Positions 50,039-58,978 of a stretch of DNA of 64,000 nucleotides are shown here, in pieces. How positions within the stretch are numbered: position 1 is the stretch's first letter; every line of letters starts with the position of its first letter. This stretch comes from Janthinobacterium lividum (GTDB lineage: Bacteria > Pseudomonadota > Gammaproteobacteria > Burkholderiales > Burkholderiaceae_D). The stretch is from assembly GCF_023509035.1 (NCBI RefSeq), contig NZ_CP075583.1, positions 1,550,001 to 1,614,000 of the forward strand. Reading direction: 5' to 3'. A model generated the notes under the pieces. The model saw nothing but the letters and a program-made list of their open reading frames with translations, searched no databases and was not told where the DNA came from. The position numbers and the translations under genes were made by a program.

Positions 50039-50120
50039 GTGCAAACTCATGTGTCGTATGGTGCAAACTCATGTGTCGCTAGTGCAAACTCATGTGTCGC
50101 TAGTGCAAACTCATGTGTCG
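50039..50120. repeat. Four perfect 18-bp direct repeats, possibly an IS21-family end
   Basis: GTGCAAACTCATGTGTCG occurs at 50039-50056, 50061-50078, 50082-50099 and 50103-50120, at a period of 21-22 bases, about two helical turns. A diverged fifth copy (13 of 18 matches) lies at 49974-49991. Periodic repeats of this kind are typical of the multiple transposase-binding sites at IS21-family ends, but no istA/istB gene is present. An iteron-like regulator array is the alternative. Confidence 0.6.
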
Positions 50121-50146
50121 CCCGACGCCAGCGCTTGACCTTGACC

Positions 50147-50160
50147 GTAGACCGGTCTAC
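50147..50160. promoter_or_regulatory. Probable TetR-family operator
   Basis: Perfect 14-bp palindrome GTAGACCGGTCTAC, 37 bases upstream of the tetR-family start codon. A TTGACC -35-like hexamer ends one base before it (50141-50146), so a repressor bound here would cover the promoter spacer. Palindromes with this core are common operators of AcrR/TtgR-like regulators. Autoregulation is inferred from position. Confidence 0.65.
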
Positions 50161-50197
50161 CATTAATGACTCAAAAGTAAGTTACCCGGAACGATAC

Positions 50198-50848
50198 ATG
50201 CAAGCCCCGATTGATACCAAGCCCCGCTGGGAGCGGCGCAAGGATGCCCGCCCGCAGGAATTGCTCGCCGCCGCCCTCGACCTGTTTGTCGAACGGGGCT
50301 TCGCATCGACGCGCCTGGAGGATGTGGCCAAGCGGGCTGGCGTGTCGAAAGGCACGCTGTACCTGTACTTTGAGAACAAGCAAGAGCTGTTCAAGGCCGT
50401 CGTGCGCGACAATATCGTGCAGTCGATCGGCGAGGCGGAAGACAGCATGGCCGCTTCGGACAGCAGCAGCGCCGAGTTGTTGCGCAAGGTGATGATGCAG
50501 TGGTGGGAAGAATTCGGCGCCACCAAGCTGGCCGGTTTGACCAAGCTGATGCTGGCCGAAGCGAACAATTTTCCGGAACTGGCGCAGTTTTACAACGAAG
50601 AAGTCGTCACGCGCGGCAATGGGCTGATCGTCAGCCTGCTGGAACGGGGCATGCAGCGCGGCGAATTCCGCCAGGTCGATCCGGTGCTGGTCAGCACCAT
50701 CCTCAGCGCGCCCGTCACCATGCTGATGATGTGGACGCACTCCTTCCTGCCATGCGAGGTCAAGAATATCGATCCGCTCGCCTACATGGATGCCTTTATC
50801 GACATGAGCTTGCGCAGCCTGCAGGTGGAGGCGCCCGGGAAAAGTTGA
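50198..50848 (+). CDS. TetR/AcrR-family transcriptional regulator
   Basis: 216 residues from ATG 50198. The reading frame is open further upstream through the repeat array, but only this ATG gives the normal TetR N-terminus (RWERRKDARPQELLAAALDLFVERG). The helix-turn-helix is RLEDVAKRAGVSKGTLYLYF. The remaining ~150 residues form the usual ligand-binding and dimer domain. A palindromic operator just upstream suggests autoregulation. It lies before pcm, a rhodanese gene and tolC on the same strand, so control of the TolC-type outer-membrane channel is a reasonable inference. The ligand is unknown. Confidence 0.88.
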   Translation: MQAPIDTKPRWERRKDARPQELLAAALDLFVERGFASTRLEDVAKRAGVSKGTLYLYFENKQELFKAVVRDNIVQSIGEAEDSMAASDSSSAELLRKVMMQWWEEFGATKLAGLTKLMLAEANNFPELAQFYNEEVVTRGNGLIVSLLERGMQRGEFRQVDPVLVSTILSAPVTMLMMWTHSFLPCEVKNIDPLAYMDAFIDMSLRSLQVEAPGKS

Positions 50849-51017
50849 TCTGCAGAGCTTGCCTCTACCGTTCAGTTGCCCCTTTTCCAAGGTTCGCCCC
50901 CTCAAATCTGCAGATCGTCGCAAATTCCCTCCATTCCTCGTCTTTATGGTTAACATGTGCTTTCAGCCAGTTCAACGATAAAATGGCGGATTATTACTTC
51001 ACTTACCGAGTCCAAAG

Positions 51018-51668
51018 ATGAATATCGAACAAGCCCGCTTCAATATGATCGAACAGCAAATCCGTCCATGGGACGTACTGGATATCGACGTATTGGAGCT
51101 GTTGAACGTGGTCAAGCGTGAAGATTTCGTGCCGGCCGCCTATAAAAACCTGGCCTTCGTCGATACCGAAATTCCACTGGGTGGCGGCGAATGCATGTTG
51201 ACGCCGAAGCTGGAAGCGCGCATTTTGCAAGACGTAGCCGTCAAAAAGCATGAAAATGTGCTGGAAATCGGCACCGGTAGCGGCTACATGGCCGCTTTGC
51301 TGGCGCACAAGGCACGTCATGTGACGAGCGTGGAAATCGTTCCCCAATTGAAAACCTTGGCCGAGCAGACCCTGGCCGCTAACGGCGTGACGAATGTGAC
51401 CGTGGAACTGGGCGACGGCGCCCAGGGCTGGAGCAAGGGCGCACCGTACGATGTGATCGTCGTGTCCGGCGCCCTGGCCGTGTTGCCGGAAGCACTGTTG
51501 CAACAAGTCAAAGTCGGCGGCCGCATCCTGGCCATCATCGGCGAAGCGCCTATCATGTCGGCGCACCTGATCACGCGCAGCTCGGACAAGGCTTATGACA
51601 CGCGCAAGCTGTTTGAAACCAATGTTACGCCATTGCAAGCCGTGGCACCGTCGCATTTCAAGTTCTGA
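51018..51668 (+). CDS. pcm: Protein-L-isoaspartate O-methyltransferase family protein
   Basis: 216 residues. S-adenosylmethionine-dependent methyltransferase of the PCMT family, which methylates isoaspartyl residues in damaged proteins. Motif I is LEIGTGSGYMAALLA, followed by VTSVEIVPQL (acidic ribose-binding residue), and a PCMT-specific start (RFNMIEQQIRPW) that defines the cytosolic bacterial subgroup lying next to tolC genes. It is followed after 13 bases by the rhodanese gene and then tolC, an order common in betaproteobacteria. No unusual feature. Confidence 0.85.
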   Translation: MNIEQARFNMIEQQIRPWDVLDIDVLELLNVVKREDFVPAAYKNLAFVDTEIPLGGGECMLTPKLEARILQDVAVKKHENVLEIGTGSGYMAALLAHKARHVTSVEIVPQLKTLAEQTLAANGVTNVTVELGDGAQGWSKGAPYDVIVVSGALAVLPEALLQQVKVGGRILAIIGEAPIMSAHLITRSSDKAYDTRKLFETNVTPLQAVAPSHFKF

Positions 51669-51681
51669 GGCGACCGATTCG

Positions 51682-52005
51682 ATGGAGCATTTGAGTGCAC
51701 CGCAGCTGGCCGCCTGGCTGGCTGACCCTTCCCGCCCGCGTCCGTTTTTGCTCGATGTGCGCGAACAGTGGGAGTTCGACCTGTGCCACCTCGATGGCGC
51801 CACCCTGATGCAGATGAACTCGATTCCTGCGCGCATCGATGACCTCGATGAAGATGCCGAGATCGTTTGCATCTGCCATCACGGCATGCGCAGCATGCAA
51901 GTGGCGGCCTTCCTGGAGCGCAATGGTTTTGGCAAGATCAGTAATTTGACGGGCGGTGTGCATGCCTGGGCGCTGCAAGTCGACAGCGCGATGCCTAAAT
52001 ACTAA
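51682..52005 (+). CDS. Rhodanese-like domain protein
   Basis: 107 residues, a single rhodanese domain. LLDVREQWEFDLCHLDGA is the CH2A-type motif, and the catalytic loop is CHHGMRS with the active cysteine, followed by NLTGGVHAWA. Such single-domain proteins carry persulfide sulfur; the partner is unknown. ATG 51682 is chosen because it gives a normal domain start, although the frame is open further upstream within pcm. It is the second gene of the probable pcm-rhodanese-tolC unit. Confidence 0.86.
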   Translation: MEHLSAPQLAAWLADPSRPRPFLLDVREQWEFDLCHLDGATLMQMNSIPARIDDLDEDAEIVCICHHGMRSMQVAAFLERNGFGKISNLTGGVHAWALQVDSAMPKY

Positions 52006-52027
52006 GTTATTTTGCAGTAGATGCACC

Positions 52028-52051
52028 CAGGCATGTTTTCCTGCATGCCTG
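52028..52051. other. Hairpin in the tolC leader
   Basis: Perfect 8-bp inverted repeat CAGGCATG / CATGCCTG with an 8-base loop, between the rhodanese stop and tolC. It is not followed by a T run, so it is not a classical terminator. It could be an mRNA leader structure. Confidence 0.4.
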
Positions 52052-52146
52052 CGGAGGCCTGTACCCCGCTCACCCGGCGGGCGCAAGGCAAGCGGTAGCA
52101 GATTTTTGATTCCATCAACTTTTGACGACTCCAACGGAGAAATGCA

Positions 52147-53487
52147 ATGCGGAAACCCCTTATCGCCGTGCTGATGACCAGCGCCTTTGTCTCGATGACA
52201 TGCTCGCTGCAAGCGCAGGCGGCCGATCTCATCCAGGTGTACCAGCAGGCGCTGGCCAATGACGCGCAGTACGCCAGCGCGCGCGCGGCCCTGTCGGCCG
52301 GGATGGAGCGGGTTCCGCAGGGGCTGGCAGGCTTGCTGCCGCAAATCTCTGCGTCGGGCAGCAATACGCGCGGCAATCAGGAGCAAATCGTCCAGAACAA
52401 TGGCGGCAACAAGATCACTTCGCCATCCGTGAACGTGCGCACGAACAGCTACAACCTGACCCTGGCGCAGCCGCTGTTCCGCTGGGACCGCTGGGAAACC
52501 TATCAGCAAAGCAAGCTGGCGCAAGCGATTGCTGAAGCGCAATTTGCGCAAGTCCAGCAAGACTTGATCACCCGCGTGGCGCAGGCGTATTTCGATGTGC
52601 TGAGCGCGCAGGACAACCTGGGCGCCACGCAGGCGCAAAAGGTCGCCACGACGGAGCAGCTGGCATCGGCCAAGCGCAATTTCGAAGTCGGTACGCAAAC
52701 GATTACCGACACGCACGAGGCGCAAGCGGCCTACGACCTGGTGGTGGCGCAGGAATTTGCCGCCATCAATGACCTGGCCAACAAGCGCAGCGCCTTGCAA
52801 ACCATCATCGGCGAAGCGCCGACCACCTTGGCGCCGATGCGCACGGGCGTCGTCATCAGCGCGCCCGAACCGGCTGCCATCGAACCGTGGGTGTCGTCTG
52901 CCGAAGAGCAGAACTATGGCGTCGTCACGGCCCAGTTCAATGTGGAATCGGCCAAGCGCGACATCGGCCGCAACCGCGCCGGCCACTACCCGACCCTGGA
53001 CCTGATCGCCAACGCTGGCCATACCTATTCCTCGGGTGGCGGCAATGGCAACGGCAACAACAATAATGCCATCGGCGTGCAGTGGAGCATCCCGATCTTC
53101 AGCGGCTTTGCCGTCACCAGCAAGGTGCGCGAATCGATTGCGCTGGAAAACAAGGCCCGCAACGACCTGGAAACGGCGCGCCGCGCGGCCTCGCAAGGCG
53201 CGCGCCAGGCTTTCCTGGGCGTCAATAGCGGCCTGGCGCAAGTCAAGGCGCTGGAAGCGGCGGAAGTGTCGAGCAAATCGGCGCTGGAGTCGAACCAGCT
53301 CGGCTATCAAGTGGGCGTACGCATCAATATCGACGTCTTGAATGCGCAGAAACAATTGTTCTCGACGCAAAAAGACCTGTCGAAAGCCCGTTACGACACC
53401 ATCATGAACGGCTTGCGCCTGAAGGCGGCGGCCGGTACCCTGAAGGAAACGGATTTGATGCCCGTCAACGCCTTGCTCGACAAGTAA
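52147..53487 (+). CDS. tolC: TolC-family outer-membrane channel protein
   Basis: 446 residues. Outer-membrane/periplasmic tunnel component for efflux pumps and type I secretion. A signal peptide is visible (VLMTSAFVSMTCSLQAQA, cleaved before ADLIQ). The mature start DLIQVYQQALANDAQYASARA is the classic TolC type, and the protein is internally duplicated with long heptad-like helices (e.g. ESAKRDIGRNRAGHYPTLDL). Length is normal. A terminator follows at 53508-53540. The tetR-family gene three genes upstream may regulate it. It could serve as the outer-membrane exit for the NRPS product, but nothing in the sequence links them. Confidence 0.9.
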   Translation: MRKPLIAVLMTSAFVSMTCSLQAQAADLIQVYQQALANDAQYASARAALSAGMERVPQGLAGLLPQISASGSNTRGNQEQIVQNNGGNKITSPSVNVRTNSYNLTLAQPLFRWDRWETYQQSKLAQAIAEAQFAQVQQDLITRVAQAYFDVLSAQDNLGATQAQKVATTEQLASAKRNFEVGTQTITDTHEAQAAYDLVVAQEFAAINDLANKRSALQTIIGEAPTTLAPMRTGVVISAPEPAAIEPWVSSAEEQNYGVVTAQFNVESAKRDIGRNRAGHYPTLDLIANAGHTYSSGGGNGNGNNNNAIGVQWSIPIFSGFAVTSKVRESIALENKARNDLETARRAASQGARQAFLGVNSGLAQVKALEAAEVSSKSALESNQLGYQVGVRINIDVLNAQKQLFSTQKDLSKARYDTIMNGLRLKAAAGTLKETDLMPVNALLDK

Positions 53488-53507
53488 GCGCGGTCTTGTT
53501 TTAAATT

Positions 53508-53540
53508 AAACCAGTACCGGTGACGGCGCTGGTTTTTTTT
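53508..53540 (+). terminator. Rho-independent terminator after tolC
   Basis: Stem AAACCAG (53508-53514) / CTGGTTT (53529-53535) followed by a run of T to 53540, 20 bases after the tolC stop. It may also serve the convergent YdcZ-like gene. Confidence 0.75.
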
Positions 53541-53555
53541 CGTCTTGAGGTGTTG

Positions 53556-54023
53556 TCAGACGGCGCGGCTGTTGGCGATCTGGGTGAGTACGACACCGGC
53601 CACCACCAGGCCCGCGCCTGCCCAATGCAGCGGAGAAATATGCTTGACGGCAAAGCCCAGCAAGCCGTAGCGGTCGATGGCCAGCGCGGCCAGCATTTGC
53701 CCGCCGATGACGGCCGCCATGAAGGGGCCCGACCCCATGCGCGGCGCCAGCATCAGCGCGGCCGTAATATAAAACACGCCGGCTGCGCCGCCCAGCCAGG
53801 ACCAGCCCGGACCGCGCACGGCGAGGTGGAAATCGGGCGCCGGCACCCGCCAGGCCAGCATCACGAGCGAAGCGAGCACGGCGCTGACGGCCAGCGAGGC
53901 GATGGTGGCCCACAGCGGGTGGCCCAGGTTGCGGCCCAGCGCGGCATTCGCGCCCGCCTGGAAAGGGACGACGGCGCCGGCCAGCATGGCCAGCGGGGCA
54001 AATACGGTGATCCATCCATGCAT
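53556..54023 (-). CDS. DMT-superfamily inner-membrane protein, YdcZ/DUF606 type
   Basis: 155 residues with about five hydrophobic segments (VFAPLAMLAGAVVPFQAG; LWATIASLAVSAVLASLVML; LGGAAGVFYITAALMLAP; FMAAVIGGQMLAALAI; WAGAGLVVAGVVLTQIA). N...NAALGRNLGHPLWA and GVFYITAALMLAPRMG are typical of the half-sized DUF606 transporters. No substrate is known. It is divergent from the lysR-family gene at 54106, and that regulator may control it. Confidence 0.8.
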   Translation of the reverse strand: MHGWITVFAPLAMLAGAVVPFQAGANAALGRNLGHPLWATIASLAVSAVLASLVMLAWRVPAPDFHLAVRGPGWSWLGGAAGVFYITAALMLAPRMGSGPFMAAVIGGQMLAALAIDRYGLLGFAVKHISPLHWAGAGLVVAGVVLTQIANSRAV

Positions 54024-54105
54024 GTGTGACTCTCACAGTTGAGTTGATGGGATCATCGTATTATGCTGTTGTGATTAAATCCAATTCGTAGTTTGTCAGC
54101 CAACT

Positions 54106-55020
54106 ATGCATCAAATGAATAATCTGCGCGCCGTCGATTTGAACTTGCTGGTGATCCTGGAAGCGTTGCTTAGCGAGCGCCATTTGTCGCGCGCGGCGGA
54201 GCGCTTGCACATGAGCCAGCCTGCCGTCAGTCATGCGCTGGCCCGCTTGCGCCATCTGCTCGACGACCCGCTGCTGCTGCGCGGCAAGGGTGGCTTCCAG
54301 CCGACGGCGCGCGCCCTGGAATTGGCGCGGCCCCTGGCCGAAGCCTTGCAAAGCGTGCGCTCCGTGCTGGGCGGCGCCGTCTTCGAGGCGGCCACGGCGC
54401 AGCGCGTGTTTCGCCTGGCCATGTCGGATTACGGCGCGGCGTTGATCTTGCCCGCTTTGCTGCGGCGTTTGCGCGTGGAAGCGCCCGGCATCGATCTGGC
54501 CATCAGCTACGCCAGCCGCCCGGCCGTGATCGCTGGCGTGCAGGATGGCGAGATCGACCTGGCGCTGGGCGTGTTTCCGCAACTGCCCGAGCAGTTACAT
54601 AGAGAAACCCTGTTCGAGGAAACGTTCGTGTGCGCGCTCGATCCGGCCAGCCTGGCAGATGGCGAAACCTTGAGTTTGGACACCTACCTGGCGCGCCCCC
54701 ATGTGCTGGTGGCGTCCAGCGAAGGCGGCATGGCGGCCGAAGTCGACGCGGCTCTGGCCCAGCTGGGCCAGACGCGCCGCATCGCCGTGCGTGTGCCGTA
54801 CTGGACGGTCGCACCGGATGTCGTGATGGGGACGGACTTGATCCTGACGGTGGCGCGGCGCGCCTTGCAGGGAAGCGCGGCGCAAGGGCTGGCGCTGTAC
54901 GCTGTGCCGTTTGCCATCGCGCCGTTTGCGTTTGAAGTGATACGGCACCGCCGCACGGAGGGCGATGCGGGCGTCGCCTGGCTACGCGCGGCCATCGCAC
55001 AGGCCGCCGAGCCAGACTGA
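54106..55020 (+). CDS. LysR-family transcriptional regulator
   Basis: 304 residues. The N-terminal winged helix is LLVILEALLSERHLSRAAERLHM followed by SQPAVSHALARLRHLLDDPL; a periplasmic-binding-like effector domain spans residues ~90-300. The closest look is the NodD/LinR-like subgroup (HLSRAAERLHMSQPAVSHAL). The ATG at 54106 is followed in frame by MNNLRAVDLNLL, so the true start could be the second ATG at 54115. The 82-base gap to the divergent YdcZ-like gene is the likely target region. Ligand unknown. Confidence 0.86.
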   Translation: MHQMNNLRAVDLNLLVILEALLSERHLSRAAERLHMSQPAVSHALARLRHLLDDPLLLRGKGGFQPTARALELARPLAEALQSVRSVLGGAVFEAATAQRVFRLAMSDYGAALILPALLRRLRVEAPGIDLAISYASRPAVIAGVQDGEIDLALGVFPQLPEQLHRETLFEETFVCALDPASLADGETLSLDTYLARPHVLVASSEGGMAAEVDAALAQLGQTRRIAVRVPYWTVAPDVVMGTDLILTVARRALQGSAAQGLALYAVPFAIAPFAFEVIRHRRTEGDAGVAWLRAAIAQAAEPD

Positions 55021-55024
55021 GGTA

Positions 55025-55432
55025 TTACAAGCCGCCGCCCTGGCCATCGAACTTGCGTTCGATCAATTCGATCTTGTAGCCGTCCGGGTCGGTGATGAAG
55101 GCGATGACCGTGTTGCCACCTTTCACCGGGCCCGGTTCGCGCGTGACGTTGCCGCCATTCGCCCGTGCCGCGTCGCAAGCGGCGACGATATCGTCGGCCG
55201 AGATGGCGATGTGGCCATAGGCCGTGCCCAGCTCGTAGCTGGTGGTGCCATAGTTATACGTCAGTTCCAGTTCCGCGTGGTCGGGATTCGAGCCGTAGCC
55301 GACGAAGGCCAGCGTGTACTGGTATTCCGGGTTGTCGCTGGTGCGCAGCAATTTCATGCCCAGGACCTTGGTGTAAAAATCGATGGAGCGCTGCAGGTCG
55401 CCGACCCGTAACATGGTGTGCAAAATACGCAT
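55025..55432 (-). CDS. gloA: Lactoylglutathione lyase (glyoxalase I)
   Basis: 135 residues, normal length. Isomerises the methylglyoxal-glutathione hemithioacetal to S-lactoylglutathione. All four metal ligands known from the E. coli enzyme are at the same positions: His5, Glu56, His74 and Glu122 ([29 protein letters not shown]). It converges with the lysR-family gene with four bases between the stops. Confidence 0.95.
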   Translation of the reverse strand: MRILHTMLRVGDLQRSIDFYTKVLGMKLLRTSDNPEYQYTLAFVGYGSNPDHAELELTYNYGTTSYELGTAYGHIAISADDIVAACDAARANGGNVTREPGPVKGGNTVIAFITDPDGYKIELIERKFDGQGGGL

Positions 55433-55556
55433 TGTAAATCCTTGATGATGATAGGGGAATGGCAGGATTTTATGCGTTTTACGGCTTTCTTGCCGAGACC
55501 GCCCCGGCTGCCCTGGTGCAGGACAGCAGCGGACGGTGACGTCAGTGCCCCAGGAT

Positions 55557-55979
55557 TTACTCCAGATGGGCGTCCAGGGTGATTTCCGTGGCCAGCAACT
55601 TGGACACGGGGCAGCCGAGCTTGGCGCGCAGGGCCGCGTCCTGGAACGCTTCTTCGGTGGCGCCGGGAATGCTGGCCACCAGGGTCAGGTGCACGGCCGT
55701 GATGGCATAGCTGCCATCGATTTTTTCCAGGCTGACATCGGCTGTGGTTTTCAGGGCCGTGGCGCGCAAACCCGCCTCGCCCAGTTGCCCGGACAGGGCC
55801 ATGGTGAAGCAGGCGGCATGGGCAGCGCCGATCAGTTCTTCCGGATTGCTGCCGGGACCGTCTTCAAAGCGCGTGTTGAAGCCATATGCCACATTGTCGA
55901 GCGCGCCGCTTTGGGTGGAAATAAACCCTTTGCCATCTTTAAGGCCGCCACTCCAGACGGCTGATCCTGTTTTTTTCAT
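55557..55979 (-). CDS. osmC: OsmC-type organic hydroperoxide reductase
   Basis: 140 residues. Thiol peroxidase that reduces organic hydroperoxides through two cysteines, visible in [16 protein letters not shown] and [11 protein letters not shown]. The start [18 protein letters not shown] and [17 protein letters not shown] place it in the OsmC rather than the Ohr branch. A TATCATGA-like start region with AGGAG lies just upstream (AAGGAGTACATC on the coding strand). Single gene, 124 bases from gloA. Confidence 0.93.
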   Translation of the reverse strand: MKKTGSAVWSGGLKDGKGFISTQSGALDNVAYGFNTRFEDGPGSNPEELIGAAHAACFTMALSGQLGEAGLRATALKTTADVSLEKIDGSYAITAVHLTLVASIPGATEEAFQDAALRAKLGCPVSKLLATEITLDAHLE

Positions 55980-56078
55980 GATGTACTCCTTGCGTGGTTC
56001 GAGCGTCCATCATGCGCGCCCCACCCTTGCCCTTCCGTTCGTTGCGTCACACAGGGGGCATGCGCGGCGCATCGGCGC

Positions 56079-57389
56079 TCACGGCGCCGGCGTCACGCGC
56101 CAGACGACATTGCCCACGTCGTCCGCTACCAGCAGCGCGCCCGCCTTGTCGACGGCCACGCCAACGGGGCGCCCCTGCGCCTTGCCATTGCCGTCGAGGA
56201 AACCGCTGACGACATCTTGCGGTGGCCCGCTGGGCACGCCATTGGCAAAGGGCACATAAATGACTTTATAGCCGCTGAAAGGCTTGCGGTTCCACGAGCC
56301 GTGCTGGCCGATGAAGGCGCCGCCCCGGTAGCGGGCGGGCAGCAAGGTGCCGTCATAAAACGCCAGACCCAGCGAAGCCGTGTGTGCACCCAGCGCGTAG
56401 TCGGGCGCGATGGCGGTGGCCACCAGTTCGGGGCGCGGCGGCTTGACCCGCGCATCGACGTGCTGGCCGAAATAACTGTAGGGCCAGCCATAGAAGGCGC
56501 CATTCTTGACGGAGGTCATGTAGTCGGGCACCAGGTCGTTGCCCAGCTCGTCGCGTTCATTGACGGTCGTCCACAGTATCCCGCTGTGCGGCTGCCACGC
56601 CATGCCGTTCGGATTGCGCAAGCCCGTGGCATACACGCGTGCCTTGCCTGTCGCGCGCGTGACTTGCCAGATGGCGGCGCGGCCATCCTCGGCCCCCATG
56701 CCGTTTTCGCCCACATTGCTGTTCGAACCGACGGAAACATAGAGAAATTTGCCGTCGGCGCTGGCGACGACGTTCTTGGTCCAGTGGTGATTGATGGGCC
56801 CGCCCGGCAAATCCATCACCTTGACGCCCGGCGCCGTGATGGCCGTTTGCCCGGCGACGTAAGGAAAGCGCATCAGCGCATCGGCATTGGCGATGTACAG
56901 CTCGTTGCCGACCAGGGCCATGCCAAAGGGCGAGTTCAGTCCTTGCAGGAATACGCTGCGCGTCTGCGCCACGCCGTGCGCGTCGATGCCGCGCAGCAGG
57001 GTGATGCGGTTGGCGCTGGGCGTGGCCGCGCCCGCCTTTTTCATTTGCATCTGCATGATGGCGCCCTTGATGCCCTTGCCGTCGTCCGGTTTCGGCGGGG
57101 CATTCGTTTCCGCCACCAGCACATCGCCATTCGGCAGCACGTACAGCCAGCGCGGATGGTCGAGGTCGCGTGCATACGCCTGGATGGCCAGGCCCGCCGC
57201 AACGGCGGGGCGCTGCGCGGCCGTCCAGCGCTGCACGGGCGCCACATTAACGGTGGGAATGAACTGCTTGTCTGGCGCGGGCAGGGCGGGTTGCGGACCA
57301 AAACCCACGGGCATGGCGGGCGCCTGGGCGTGGGCGATCGTGGTGCCGCAGGCAGCGGCCAGCAGGAATGAACAGACGTAGCGGTGCAT
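56079..57389 (-). CDS. PQQ-type sorbosone/sugar dehydrogenase-like beta-propeller protein
   Basis: 436 residues with a clear signal peptide ([14 protein letters not shown], cleaved before QAPAM), so exported to the periplasm. The body is a six-bladed propeller of the GDH/HIP/L-sorbosone dehydrogenase family: [75 protein letters not shown] and [18 protein letters not shown]. The family oxidises aldoses or sorbosone with PQQ; the substrate here is unknown. It lies 40 bases downstream of a small hydrophilic protein gene on the same strand, possibly in one transcript. Confidence 0.85.
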   Translation of the reverse strand: MHRYVCSFLLAAACGTTIAHAQAPAMPVGFGPQPALPAPDKQFIPTVNVAPVQRWTAAQRPAVAAGLAIQAYARDLDHPRWLYVLPNGDVLVAETNAPPKPDDGKGIKGAIMQMQMKKAGAATPSANRITLLRGIDAHGVAQTRSVFLQGLNSPFGMALVGNELYIANADALMRFPYVAGQTAITAPGVKVMDLPGGPINHHWTKNVVASADGKFLYVSVGSNSNVGENGMGAEDGRAAIWQVTRATGKARVYATGLRNPNGMAWQPHSGILWTTVNERDELGNDLVPDYMTSVKNGAFYGWPYSYFGQHVDARVKPPRPELVATAIAPDYALGAHTASLGLAFYDGTLLPARYRGGAFIGQHGSWNRKPFSGYKVIYVPFANGVPSGPPQDVVSGFLDGNGKAQGRPVGVAVDKAGALLVADDVGNVVWRVTPAP

Positions 57390-57428
57390 GGCGTACTCCG
57401 GAAAGATAGCGGTGCGTGACAGTTCGAT

Positions 57429-57695
57429 TCAGCGCGCCTTCTTTGGTTCCAGCTGCGCGTCGGGGCGGGCTTGCTGCGGGGCGGCGGGCTTGACCTTTTC
57501 CACGCCGGGCTGGGCGTGGCGATCCGTGTCAACCAGGCCCTGTTCCAGGTCGCTGGCCGCCTGTTGCATGATTTTGCGCGGACGCACGTTTTGCGCATCG
57601 GGCGATTCATCGCGCTCGTGCGGCAGACGGTCGACACCGTCATTCTTGACCTTTTCATCGGTATTGATCTTGCGTTCGCTATGCTGGGTAACCAT
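57429..57695 (-). CDS. Small hydrophilic protein of unknown function
   Basis: 88 residues from ATG 57695, preceded by a strong AGGAGG ribosome binding site. Very charged and proline/glutamine-rich, with no hydrophobic segment, so probably soluble and largely disordered. The C-terminal third (KPAAPQQARPDAQLEPKKAR) is low in complexity. I do not recognise a family. The long minus-strand frame continuing upstream to 58991 is only antisense to nadK. Confidence 0.65.
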   Translation of the reverse strand: MVTQHSERKINTDEKVKNDGVDRLPHERDESPDAQNVRPRKIMQQAASDLEQGLVDTDRHAQPGVEKVKPAAPQQARPDAQLEPKKAR

Positions 57696-57870
57696 ATGGC
57701 CTCCTGACAGGAAAGTTGACGTAAGCTCAGTGTCCTGCCGTGACAGGCCGCCTGCAAGCGGATATATCCATGTTGGGAGCGCTGGCGCACGCATGAACGA
57801 TTCTTTTTCTGCGCTACACTGCGTGCAATACCAAGAACGCCCCTTGCGGGCACACGGCAGCCGCACTATA

Positions 57871-57886
57871 CTGTGCATATATACAG
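57871..57886. promoter_or_regulatory. LexA (SOS) box upstream of nadK-recN
   Basis: CTGTGCATATATACAG is a perfect CTGT-N8-ACAG match, within a longer TACTGT...ACAGTA symmetry. It lies 72 bases before the probable nadK start and upstream of recN, a classical SOS gene in many proteobacteria. Damage induction of nadK-recN is the direct inference. Confidence 0.85.
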
Positions 57887-57957
57887 TATTATTCGATGCC
57901 GGCGTGCGACGCGACTGCCTGGGGCGGTTTGCCACCGAATTCACTTCCGAGACTCTT

Positions 57958-58931
57958 ATGCCCGTCGATACACACGCCGAACAGCGCGCCGAACAGCCAG
58001 CCGCGACCTTGCCAGCAGCCCCGGCGAGCGCTTCAACCTGGGTGCCAAGACCATCGCCCTGGTCGTGCGCCAGAATACGGATGGCATTGCCGAGCCCGTG
58101 AAAAGCATCGTCGATTTCCTGCAAGTGCTGGGCCACACGGTGGTGTTTGAGGCGGAGACGGCCGCACACCTGAACCTGGCGTTTCCCGGCGTGCGCGCCA
58201 TGTCGCCGGCCGAGATCGGCGCCGCCGCCGATTGCGCCATCGTCATGGGTGGCGACGGCACCATGCTGGGCATTGCGCGCCAGCTGGCGCCATTCGACGT
58301 ACCTTTGATCGGTATCAATCAGGGGCGCTTGGGTTTCATGACGGATATTCCGCTTGAGCGCATGCTGCCCGTGCTGGCGCAAATTCTCGGTGGCCGCTTC
58401 AAGGCCGAACGCCGCACCTTGCTCGAAGGCAGTGTGCTGCGTGACGGTGAGTCGATTCACGTGGGCATGGCCGTCAACGATGTCGTCGTCGCGCGCGGCG
58501 CCGGCGCCGGCATGGCCGAATTGCGCGTCGAGGTCGATGGCCATTTCATGTACAACCAGCGTTCGGATGGCTTGATCATTTCCACGCCGACGGGCTCGAC
58601 CGCGTACTCGCTGTCGGCCGGCGGCCCTTTGCTGCATCCGACCCTGGGCGGCATCGTGCTCGTGCCCATCGCTCCACATGCGCTGTCGAATCGCCCCATC
58701 GTCCTGCCCGATTCCAGCCAGATCGTCGTGGAAATCGTGCGCGGGCGCGATATCAGCGTCAATTTCGACATGCAGACCTTTGCCAGCCTGGTGCAGCAAG
58801 ACCGCATCCTCATCCGCCGTTCGCCGCATACGATTACCTTCCTGCATCCGGAAGGGTGGAGTTACTACAACACCCTGCGTGAAAAATTGCACTGGAATGA
58901 GTACCCGTCGGGCGAGGGCAAGCTCAGCTAA
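57958..58931 (+). CDS. nadK: NAD kinase (with an N-terminal frameshift in this sequence)
   Basis: ATP-dependent NAD kinase producing NADP. Core motifs are [11 protein letters not shown] (GGDGT, catalytic Asp), VNDVVVARG and [17 protein letters not shown]. The catalytic frame is open back to 57873 without a sensible start or ribosome site. ATG 57958 in the neighbouring frame begins [22 protein letters not shown], which joins [15 protein letters not shown] if one C is added in the C4 run at 58019-58022. I therefore take 57958 as the start. About 325 residues after correction, slightly longer than usual because of the N-terminal tail. It is 47 bases before recN and shares its LexA box. Confidence 0.88.
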
Positions 58932-58978
58932 CATTTTCTCCACGCTAACCCGCGGTGCGCCGCCTAACCACAGAAGCC

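Larger units (their letters stand above)
49895..50197. other. Gene-free stretch with direct repeats and a TetR-type operator
   Basis: 303 bases without a supported gene. It contains a degenerate and four perfect 18-bp repeats (listed separately) and a 14-bp palindrome before the tetR-family gene. It also marks the change from AT-rich accessory DNA to the high-GC core genes. Confidence 0.6.

Noticed and set aside
50039..50120. Short regularly spaced repeats resembling a CRISPR array
   Set aside because: Spacers are only 3-4 bases, far below the ~30 of CRISPR, and no cas gene is present.
51658..53370. 570-aa minus-strand frame opposite the rhodanese and tolC genes
   Set aside because: Arg-rich, low-quality translation without any domain; antisense to clear genes.
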